A stretch of 57,928 bases of DNA from a virus. The stretch covers positions 1 to 57,928 of IMG/VR virus record IMGVR_UViG_3300045747_000102. The stretch is one strand, 5' to 3'. Position numbers and translations under genes: made by a program. Below the pieces are notes generated by a model, which worked only from the letters and a program-made list of their open reading frames with translations, ran no database searches and was not told the origin of the DNA. Shown one piece after another: positions 14,765 through 20,396 of the stretch; the first letter of the stretch is position 1, and each line of letters begins with the position of its first letter.

Positions 14765-14929
14765 ATGAACAAAATCTATTATTACGCCAATGTGCTGATC
14801 GGGGTGCCTTTGCTTTTCATTGTGGCATTCAGTATGAATATGTGGAAGCTGACCAAACAGGCATTTCGTTGGTCTGTTGCTGAGACAAAAAGCGCATACC
14901 AAGAAAATCGTCGGCACTACAAGATGTAA
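14765..14929 (+). CDS. Small single-pass membrane protein, 54 aa
   Basis: The hydrophobic stretch YYANVLIGVPLLFIVAFSM is one transmembrane helix, followed by a basic amphipathic tail. GGAGGAATT lies upstream of the ATG. Last gene before P8, whose TAA supplies its stop. Confidence 0.6.
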   Translation: MNKIYYYANVLIGVPLLFIVAFSMNMWKLTKQAFRWSVAETKSAYQENRRHYKM

Positions 14930-14958
14930 TTTACACATATTCCTCGTTGTAGTATAAT
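14930..14958 (+). promoter_or_regulatory. Early promoter P8
   Basis: TTTACA at 14930-14935, TATAAT at 14953-14958, spacer 17 nt. Confidence 0.85.
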
Positions 14959-14983
14959 AGACTCATACCGCAAAGGAATTGAA

Positions 14984-15217
14984 ATGTTACCGACTATACT
15001 TGCAACAGTCCGTGTGTATAATCAAAACTATACGCCCATGAACGGCCAGGACTTTCAAATTTCAGAAGAACGAACCGTGGAAGTACTTCAATTGAATCTG
15101 AATTCTTCTGGTATGCGTGTTCGCTTTAATGATTCTTACCAAGGCAAAACTAAAGTTGTGACTCAGGATATAGGTATTGATGCATTCTTTGCACAGTATG
15201 CAATTGTCCGTCTTTAA
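14984..15217 (+). CDS. Hypothetical protein, 77 aa
   Basis: Single gene between P8 and P9 with AAAGGAATT upstream of the ATG. Beta-rich, soluble. No family is recognised. Confidence 0.65.
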   Translation: MLPTILATVRVYNQNYTPMNGQDFQISEERTVEVLQLNLNSSGMRVRFNDSYQGKTKVVTQDIGIDAFFAQYAIVRL

Positions 15218-15246
15218 TTTACACATATTCCTCATTGTAGTATAAT
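15218..15246 (+). promoter_or_regulatory. Early promoter P9
   Basis: TTTACA at 15218-15223, TATAAT at 15241-15246, spacer 17 nt. Its leader resembles that of P6. Confidence 0.85.
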
Positions 15247-15275
15247 AAACCATCTTCTGAAACAAAGGAAAAATC

Positions 15276-15818
15276 ATGGTCTCCAAGGAACAAATCATCT
15301 CTCTGCTTGCAACCAACGACAAGGCTGTTGCCCGTGCCTTGGTTGCCCTGAATGACCGTCAGACTGCAGACGAACAGCAAAACCAATCTACTCGCCTGGA
15401 CAACGGTATGGGTTTCAAACCCTGCCATGCTCGCATGGGTACCTCGATGGCTGAATTCTTCCAAAAGAACGGTTACCTCTCTCCCAAGCAAATTGCCTAC
15501 TGGCGCAAGGTTGATGCCAACGGTTCCATGCGAATCGGTTGCTACTGGAAACAGTTGATGGAAGTGGCTGCTGCTAAGGAAGCCACAAAGGCTCAGGTTC
15601 TGCCCAAGTTCCTGGTTCCCGGTGGTTTTCGGACCAAACTGATGAACGAAAAGGTTGAACTCGAAGAAACCCTGGCTGCATACAACGAAGGTGCTTTCGG
15701 TGATGTCTCTGATGAAGCATATGATCGTATCTTCGGCCGTATGGAACAAATCTCTGAGGCACTGGAAGAACTTGATCGGTGCGAATACAAGATGCGCCGT
15801 GACGGAATGATGGTATGA
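15276..15818 (+). CDS. Conserved phage-type hypothetical protein, 180 aa
   Basis: First gene after P9. The central motif GTSMAEFFQKNGYLSPKQIAYW resembles a module I know from many phage proteins and from the edge of some helicase proteins. It seems to be a small helical domain whose function is not established. The C-terminal 60 residues form a coiled coil. ATGA-coupled to the next gene. Confidence 0.65.
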   Translation: MVSKEQIISLLATNDKAVARALVALNDRQTADEQQNQSTRLDNGMGFKPCHARMGTSMAEFFQKNGYLSPKQIAYWRKVDANGSMRIGCYWKQLMEVAAAKEATKAQVLPKFLVPGGFRTKLMNEKVELEETLAAYNEGAFGDVSDEAYDRIFGRMEQISEALEELDRCEYKMRRDGMMV

Positions 15819-16006
15819 TGCTCACACAAGTCAAGAAGCACAATGGGATCGTGTTCTACGGTTATACATACGGAACCAATCCCACTCCCTATTGGTCAAT
15901 GAAATATTACGAGGAAACATGTCCCAGCCCAGCCCAAGCAAACGAACGAGTTTACCAAATCCGTTCGCACGATTTTCACCCTCCGATTCCAGTGTTTCTG
16001 CCATGA
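15815..16006 (+). CDS. Hypothetical protein, 63 aa
   Basis: Aromatic and Pro-rich (GIVFYGYTYGTNPTPYW, HDFHPPIPVF). ATGA-coupled at both ends, which favours this frame over a longer overlapping one starting at 15892. Confidence 0.55.
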   Translation: MMLTQVKKHNGIVFYGYTYGTNPTPYWSMKYYEETCPSPAQANERVYQIRSHDFHPPIPVFLP

Positions 16007-16149
16007 GCCCCTTTGAACTTGGTTATTCTGACGGTTATCATCGTCATGCTAAATCCAATCCGTTTGATCTGGATTCTGTTCCGTACACTGAATATGAAAA
16101 TGGTTACAAAGCTGGCGGGGCTGTCCGCACACTCGGAGGATTGATGTGA
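16003..16149 (+). CDS. Small protein resembling ribosome modulation factor, 48 aa
   Basis: The ATG at 16003 overlaps the preceding stop by 4 nt; a longer frame from 15892 would overlap the previous gene extensively. The pattern FELGYSDGY then NPFD and YENGYKAGG recalls RMF-like proteins (GYxAG, a short loop, then W/Y-xxGYxxG), which bind 30S ribosomes. The match is short, so this is only a suggestion. Confidence 0.5.
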   Translation: MSPFELGYSDGYHRHAKSNPFDLDSVPYTEYENGYKAGGAVRTLGGLM

Positions 16150-16385
16150 TTACTTATCTGAAACAAATTTTCTCGAAAGAAAAATACAAAATCGTTGCCG
16201 TGATTCACATGAAGTCTGGCAAGAAATACAAAGTACCCTGTGATGTATTGAATTTCAAATCCACAGATGGAGTATTGACTTCATATTCATTTGAAGGTGC
16301 AATGTATAAAGCATTCCGGTTCATGAACATGAACGAAGTTGAATTCATTGCATGTGAATCCTATTCTCGCTTTGGAAGGTACTAA
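16146..16385 (+). CDS. Hypothetical protein, 79 aa
   Basis: Basic N-terminus, beta-rich core (YKIVAVIHMKSGKKYKV). No family is recognised. Coupled to the previous gene by 4 nt. Confidence 0.6.
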   Translation: MITYLKQIFSKEKYKIVAVIHMKSGKKYKVPCDVLNFKSTDGVLTSYSFEGAMYKAFRFMNMNEVEFIACESYSRFGRY

Positions 16386-16386
16386 A

Positions 16387-16542
16387 ATGTACAAACTACT
16401 AATCATGATTCAGCTCGGCTCGAGCCATTCTTCTCAACTTGCTTCGTATGATTCTCAAGTAGATGCCGACCTGGCTTTTCTGTTGATCAAAAAAACGAAC
16501 AACGCTTACAATTTTACCGTTACTAAACTTTACAAGGAATGA
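16387..16542 (+). CDS. Hypothetical protein, 51 aa
   Basis: The frame is open upstream but the ATG at 16387, 1 nt after the previous stop, fits the operon. No family is recognised. It overlaps the next gene by 4 nt. Confidence 0.55.
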   Translation: MYKLLIMIQLGSSHSSQLASYDSQVDADLAFLLIKKTNNAYNFTVTKLYKE

Positions 16543-16805
16543 AAATGACCACAACCGCACAAAATGCCACTCTCGGCGACCTGCTCAAAGATACTGTGGT
16601 GACCGTAAAGTTCACCAAGGTATCTGACGGCTCTGTTCGTACGATGGCTTGTACCAAGAACTTTGCCCTGATTCCGGCAGCGGAATATCCCAAGCAGGAT
16701 TCTCTCCCGGCCAAGATCAATGAAGAAATTCTGAAAGTCTACGACATGGAAAAATGCTCTTGGAGGTCTTTCCGCAAGGATTCTGTTATTTCATACGAGG
16801 TGTAA
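16539..16805 (+). CDS. Sm-like/WYL_2-type small protein B, 88 aa
   Basis: Paralog of the 11051-11287 product: VKFTKVSDGSVRTMACTKNF, ILKVYD and WRSFRKDSVISYEV line up with it. Predicted SH3-like barrel; function unknown. Confidence 0.7.
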   Translation: MKMTTTAQNATLGDLLKDTVVTVKFTKVSDGSVRTMACTKNFALIPAAEYPKQDSLPAKINEEILKVYDMEKCSWRSFRKDSVISYEV

Positions 16806-16806
16806 C

Positions 16807-16962
16807 ATGGACTTTATGCATCTGAAGCAGACAAAAGAACTTCGTGATCTTCGAGAACGGAACGAGGAACGCCTGAAACTTGCCAAGGAAAAGCTTGGTG
16901 ATAAATGGCTCCTGCATCCTACACAGCAGATTCCCCGAAAGTCACTGAATCTAATTAAATAA
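16807..16962 (+). CDS. Coiled-coil small protein, 51 aa
   Basis: Strongly charged helix (LKQTKELRDLRERNEERLKL) and a basic tail. The ATG is 1 nt after the previous stop. Its final codons and stop contain the late motif ATTAAATA at 16954-16961. Confidence 0.55.
   Translation: MDFMHLKQTKELRDLRERNEERLKLAKEKLGDKWLLHPTQQIPRKSLNLIK
16954..16961 (+). promoter_or_regulatory. Late-type promoter in front of structured RNA
   Basis: ATTAAATA on the + strand, identical to the motif found before many minus-strand structural genes. A start about 6 nt downstream would place the 5' end of the RNA at about 16967, exactly where the stem CCATCTTAT begins. Confidence 0.5.
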
Positions 16963-17079
16963 CAAATACCATCTTATGATGCATATCTGAAGGTCGAACC
17001 CTGTAATAAGGTGATGATGCCGGAACTCTTGTGTGGATAACGGAAACGTAGGAGCGGAGATAAGATGGGATTTTGTTAA
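16961..17079 (+). ncRNA. Unclassified structured RNA closed by a long stem
   Basis: A 166-nt gap between genes holds a long inverted repeat. CCATCTTAT at 16969-16977 pairs with ATAAGATGG at 17061-17069 without error, and flanking AACAAATA pairs with TATTTTGTT-like sequence beyond one mismatch and one bulge, giving about 16 pairs. Inside are shorter helices: GCAT at 16981-16984 with ATGC at 17016-17019, CCG...CTC at 17020-17028 with GAG...CGG at 17052-17058, and ACG/CGT around a GAAA loop near 17040-17049. The fold is multi-branched, like a riboswitch or small catalytic RNA. I checked it by eye against tRNA, hammerhead, purine, PreQ1 and glnA patterns without a match. It could act in cis on the gene at 17129 or as a free RNA. 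Confidence 0.6.
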
Positions 17080-17128
17080 TTGGCAGCAACTTTGTGATGG
17101 TGCTGGATAGAGTACTGGAGACAAGGTT

Positions 17129-17371
17129 ATGAAAAAGAAACGCAATTATGAGAATGGGATAGACTATCCAAACGACTTTACTCAGTCCGATTTTTTGGAC
17201 TCTGTAAGTTGTTCGGAGCTCATTATGGATACTGTTCCAATGGCTCTGATGTCTATGTTTGAAGATCCAAATGCGGCACCTGTGTCAGAATCGAAATTTG
17301 CTGCACTTGAACCAGCCGAAAATATTTGGGACACACCGAATATAACTCGGCATGATAAGCTGAATAAATAG
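17129..17371 (+). CDS. Hypothetical protein, 80 aa
   Basis: Preceded by GGAG at the right distance. A hairpin CAGCA/TGCTG lies in its leader at about 17092-17105. The protein has a basic start and an acidic rest with no recognised family. Its last codons contain the late-type motif AATAAATA, and the tmRNA gene starts directly behind it. Confidence 0.6.
   Translation: MKKKRNYENGIDYPNDFTQSDFLDSVSCSELIMDTVPMALMSMFEDPNAAPVSESKFAALEPAENIWDTPNITRHDKLNK
17363..17370 (+). promoter_or_regulatory. Late-type promoter in front of tmRNA
   Basis: AATAAATA on the + strand, one base from the T4 late box TATAAATA. A start 6-7 nt downstream (about 17376) would coincide with the beginning of the tmRNA acceptor piece. 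Confidence 0.5.
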
Positions 17372-17442
17372 AAAAGAATGGTAGTAAACTGATCGTAAGA
17401 AACGATTGCAACACCCGGGTGCAATTCCCGGCAGCTCCACCA

Positions 17443-17554
17443 AAAGTATTTTGAAAAATTGATTCCGTAGGACTTGCAAGGAAACGCGGAAAAGATTGAG
17501 CACCGTGCTCTGTAGTCATTCACGGCGAGTTACGACTACCAAAATACTTTTGAT
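17443..17554 (+). other. tmRNA intervening segment (to be excised)
   Basis: This segment separates CCA from the 5' G of the coding piece. AAAAGTATTTTG at 17442-17453 and CAAAATACTTTT at 17540-17551 are perfect inverted repeats that prolong the acceptor stem to about 20 pairs in the precursor. Inside, TTCCG (17463-17467) pairs with CGGAA (17487-17491), GAGC (17498-17501) with GCTC (17507-17510), and GTAGTC (17512-17517) with GACTAC (17534-17539). Host RNase P and 3' processing enzymes would be expected to remove it. Confidence 0.85.
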
Positions 17555-17643
17555 GGGGCTGACTTAGGATCGACTGCGAAAGAAGTAATATTGTATTGGC
17601 TACTCGTCACGGATAGACGTAAAAAGCAAAAACGCAATTAAAT

Positions 17644-17676
17644 GCAAACGAAGAAAGATTCGCTCTGGTCGCATGA
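17644..17676 (+). other. tmRNA tag reading frame
   Basis: GCA AAC GAA GAA AGA TTC GCT CTG GTC GCA TGA reads ANEERFALVA and stop. Start with Ala-Asn, an acidic centre and the hydrophobic ending ALVA are typical of proteolysis tags recognised by ClpXP. Confidence 0.92.
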
Positions 17677-17725
17677 TCAAGCTGAGGACTAGAAATTGTT
17701 CCTTATCATCCAAACAACAAACTAG

Positions 17726-17752
17726 ATGGGGCCTTCGGGCTCCATTTTAGTT
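17726..17752 (+). terminator. Terminator behind tmRNA, probably bidirectional
   Basis: ATGGGGCC and GGCTCCAT form an 8-bp stem with one G-U pair around a UUCG loop, followed by TTTTAGTTT. On the other strand the same stem is followed by the T-rich CTAGTTTGTTGTTT, so it can also end the terminase transcript that converges here. Confidence 0.85.
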
Positions 17753-19390
17753 TCAGTCATAGCTTACATCTGATGTAAGCCAATTCTGTAATGGATCGCG
17801 CGAAGGACCAGATGAATGAATCATATTGAAGTCCATTGTAAGATCTTCCATGCCATCTGAAAATGCTCCAAACGGAGTCATATTTTCCATGATGTAGGCT
17901 TCGTTCTTCTGTGCCAATAGGTGCCGAATATTCACATTGGTTATATCGGCAAACATAGATTGTTTTGATAACCATCCGAAGAGCCACAAGCAAGTAGTCA
18001 AGTCATCATTGATATTCGTATCTGATGCCTGATATGAAACACCCTTTTGCTCAAATACATTCAGCTCTTGGATGATGTCAAAAGAATTAAGAATAAGTAC
18101 TTCACCTTCTACCAATTCCTTTAGCACAGAACAGCCAATGGACTTCACTCGTTTCGTAGTTCGTACACCAGGATAACCATTGCCCTCGGTTACATTTTCT
18201 TTCACTGTGAAATAGACGTTTGCATACTCAAATTCGTAAAATATAGTATTAGCAATTTCCTGTCCGGCATCGTTAATTTCAATCAGACAATATGCGTCAT
18301 TATACTGCTTAACGGTGTTAATGATCATGAAAGGATACGTCGTCAGTCCAATGGTGTTGTCTTTGAACGTAGCAGCGACTCGGTACGGTGTAGTAGTGAT
18401 GTCGAATATAACGAATGCGGAAAAGTCTAAATGCTGTCCCCGCGATGTATCTACTGTGCAAGCATATGAATGACCCTTTTGTGGCTCTTCATAGATCTTC
18501 AATCCCCCTTTGATAAACTTCGGATCAAAAAATGGTATTGTAGCCATTTTCTCACCAGAGATCAGAGTCTTTGAAGAACCGTGGAAGGTACAGTCAATTT
18601 CCTGTGCTGCCTTTACTGGTCCAAGATTTTTAACCTGTTCATCATACCAAGCCTGATCGCGGTCTGGGTGAGCTGACCAAGGAATGTTGAGCGGCACAAA
18701 TCCGTTTCGCCCAGCATTAGCCTCTACCCAGATCTTGTAGAACATATTCATACCCTTTGGTGTAGAGGATATGAAGATCTTTGTTTCTTTACCAGAAGAA
18801 AGTACTGGGAACACAGAAGTCATGAATTCTTCTGCTATGTTGTTTGGGATAAATGCAATTTCGTCGACATATACGTGGGTACAAGATTGACCCCGGATAG
18901 CATTAGGTGACGTAGCAGCCGTAAAGATCTTTGAGTTGTTGTCTAGTTTGATAGAACCTTTGTTCCACTCAACTACACCCTGCTGAATCCAAAACGGTAG
19001 ATTTTCATATGAGAACTGAATACGAGAAAGAATTTCCCGTGCCATTGCTGCCTTATTGGCAAGGATAGCAATGTTCTTGTCTGAATTGAACAGGATTACC
19101 CAAAGGAAATAAGCTGCGGTAGTAATCGTCTTACCCATCTGCCGAGCAGTAAGCACCACCGCTTTTCTGTTCTGGTGGTAGGTAAGAATGATGTCTTCTT
19201 GAAACGGATAGAGGCCGAACGGCACAGTTCCGCGGTCAACGTTAATGACCTTGACATACTTCTTGATGAAGTAAACTGGATCTTTAGAACACTTTATCCA
19301 CTCGTCTACCTGCTCTGAGGTAAATGAGATTTGGACACCAGAAGCCTTTAGGTTAAGTTGTCCATTATAGCATTCTGGTCTAGTAGCCAT
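17753..19390 (-). CDS. Terminase large subunit (T4 gp17-like)
   Basis: A 545-residue DNA-packaging motor protein. Walker A is TARQMGKT at residues 81-88, Walker B HVYVDE at 172-177, and the coupling motif SSTPKG at 209-213. The nuclease domain begins near 300 with the catalytic D314 in TVDTSRGQHLD, continues with EINDAGQ, and ends with the DTNINDD acidic patch. It translocates and cuts concatemeric DNA at the portal. I see no small subunit or portal gene in this window. It is the last gene of the minus-strand structural cluster and converges on the tmRNA. Confidence 0.95.
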   Translation of the reverse strand: MATRPECYNGQLNLKASGVQISFTSEQVDEWIKCSKDPVYFIKKYVKVINVDRGTVPFGLYPFQEDIILTYHQNRKAVVLTARQMGKTITTAAYFLWVILFNSDKNIAILANKAAMAREILSRIQFSYENLPFWIQQGVVEWNKGSIKLDNNSKIFTAATSPNAIRGQSCTHVYVDEIAFIPNNIAEEFMTSVFPVLSSGKETKIFISSTPKGMNMFYKIWVEANAGRNGFVPLNIPWSAHPDRDQAWYDEQVKNLGPVKAAQEIDCTFHGSSKTLISGEKMATIPFFDPKFIKGGLKIYEEPQKGHSYACTVDTSRGQHLDFSAFVIFDITTTPYRVAATFKDNTIGLTTYPFMIINTVKQYNDAYCLIEINDAGQEIANTIFYEFEYANVYFTVKENVTEGNGYPGVRTTKRVKSIGCSVLKELVEGEVLILNSFDIIQELNVFEQKGVSYQASDTNINDDLTTCLWLFGWLSKQSMFADITNVNIRHLLAQKNEAYIMENMTPFGAFSDGMEDLTMDFNMIHSSGPSRDPLQNWLTSDVSYD

Positions 19391-19396
19391 TAGATA

Positions 19397-19879
19397 TTAC
19401 GCGAAACGCACAAGTCCAGTAGTAGAGTTGTTTGCCGGCATAGTGAGAGTCAAAGTACCGTTGGTGATCGTTTGAGCCGTGAAAGTATGAACCGACACTG
19501 CTTTATTACCCTGAGTTGAGTTATAAATCAGAACACAATCAAATGATGGTCCAAGAGTACCAGTTACAGTCCATGCAATGGAAGCAGACAAGGTTGTGTA
19601 AGCCGTACCTGTGGAGGCAGATACTGGAGTTGATGCCGGAGCAATCCAGGTAACAGCAACACCACCTGCAGTATAACCAGTCACTGGGGTAACTTCGGAT
19701 GCCGAGACTGCTGTATAGGTAGCAGTAGTAGCATCAACAGTACCAGTAGCTTGGAAAAGCGCGGCCTTGAAGACGTCAGCAGTGTTGATTGTGCGTGCTG
19801 GATTGGTAGCTGTTAGGACGTGTTGTCCGGTTAACAGCTCAGTTTTAAATGAGGTGCATATTGCCTGAGTATTTGCCAA
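19397..19879 (-). CDS. Putative structural protein, 160 aa
   Basis: The opening MANTQAICTSFKTELLTGQH is typical of a family of small phage virion proteins encoded near terminase or tail genes. The rest is Thr/Ala/Val-rich beta sequence. It is likely a virion surface component, but its exact position is unknown. It is preceded by a late-type promoter and an AGGAGAA site. Confidence 0.7.
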   Translation of the reverse strand: MANTQAICTSFKTELLTGQHVLTATNPARTINTADVFKAALFQATGTVDATTATYTAVSASEVTPVTGYTAGGVAVTWIAPASTPVSASTGTAYTTLSASIAWTVTGTLGPSFDCVLIYNSTQGNKAVSVHTFTAQTITNGTLTLTMPANNSTTGLVRFA

Positions 19880-19904
19880 GGTGTTCTCCTGATGGGTTTA
19901 TTCT

Positions 19905-19912
19905 TATTTAAT
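19905..19912 (-). promoter_or_regulatory. Late-type promoter
   Basis: ATTAAATA on the minus strand, 26 nt upstream of the ATG of the 160-aa structural gene and beside the stop of the previous one. Confidence 0.6.
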
Positions 19913-20094
19913 CAGTTGGCGAACGCAGAACCAAAGACACCTTGTTTAAGGTGCATCTGAACGTCACGTTTAACTAGTTCTTCACCTAGCCAGTATTCTT
20001 GCCAAGACACAATCTCTGTGTCATTTTCGTGCGAACCTTCTTTGTAGGTGCAATCTTCTGAGTTAATTTGTCCGTTTGGTGTTGTGATAATCAT
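19912..20094 (-). CDS. Hypothetical protein, 60 aa
   Basis: Small acidic protein (MIITTPNGQINSEDC) between the PAAR and structural genes. Probably a minor tail or assembly protein by position. No family is recognised. Confidence 0.6.
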   Translation of the reverse strand: MIITTPNGQINSEDCTYKEGSHENDTEIVSWQEYWLGEELVKRDVQMHLKQGVFGSAFAN

Positions 20095-20105
20095 AATAAT
20101 CCTTG

Positions 20106-20396
20106 TTAACCGCCTGCAAAAACATTTCTAGATCCGGCTGCAGACACATCGCCGCAATCTATATCATCCCCAATTCTGTGAATTGGCTTTCCTTCTATTG
20201 ACACAGTGGAAGAACCAGTAGAGGCTTTCCCATCATGTGAAGATGTGCCTAACGAATGAGTTGGATAATGTGCTCCAACCACCGTGGCTAGTATACTATT
20301 TATGGACACGGTAGACTGTCCTGCTGTATCCGCGGCTCTGGGTTCATAACCATGACCTGCCGATTTGTCTACACCTACCCGGGTACATGCTGGCAT
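20106..20396 (-). CDS. PAAR-domain tail spike tip protein, 96 aa
   Basis: Ends with VSIEGKPIHRIGDDIDCGD and SAAGSRNVFAGG, the zinc-binding PAAR repeat that caps the central spike in contractile tails (T4 gp5.4 analogue). This argues for a contractile-tail phage. It overlaps the next structural gene by 1 nt. Confidence 0.85.
   Translation of the reverse strand: MPACTRVGVDKSAGHGYEPRAADTAGQSTVSINSILATVVGAHYPTHSLGTSSHDGKASTGSSTVSIEGKPIHRIGDDIDCGDVSAAGSRNVFAGG

Larger units (their letters stand above)
17376..17697 (+). ncRNA. ssrA: Circularly permuted (two-piece) tmRNA
   Basis: The two ends of a tmRNA are present in swapped order. Acceptor piece (about 17376-17442): T-arm CCGGG/CCCGG around the loop TGCAATT, acceptor strand CAGCTCC at 17432-17438, discriminator A and encoded CCA at 17440-17442. 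Coding piece (17555 to about 17697): GGGGCTG at 17555-17561 pairs with CAGCTCC and includes G3-U70, the alanine identity pair; a D-like region GGATCGAC follows; PK1-like CGTC/GACG lies at 17605-17619; the tag frame GCA...TGA is at 17644-17676; and helix H5 is TCTGGTC at 17664-17670 with GACTAGA at 17687-17693. tmRNA is charged with Ala and rescues stalled ribosomes. Permuted ssrA genes are established in alphaproteobacteria, some cyanobacteria and some betaproteobacteria. Outer ends are estimates. Confidence 0.93.

Noticed and set aside
15892-16149. An 85-codon start for the RMF-like gene
   Set aside because: It would overlap the preceding gene by over 100 nt; the ATG at 16003 gives the usual 4-nt ATGA overlap.
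16961-17079. tRNA, hammerhead ribozyme or glutamine riboswitch in the structured gap
   Set aside because: The GGTCGAACC resembling a T-arm has no acceptor or anticodon partner, the hammerhead core lacks its conserved C before TGATGA and the GAAA in the right place, and the CGGAAACGTAGG stretch carries an insertion relative to the glnA pattern I remember.
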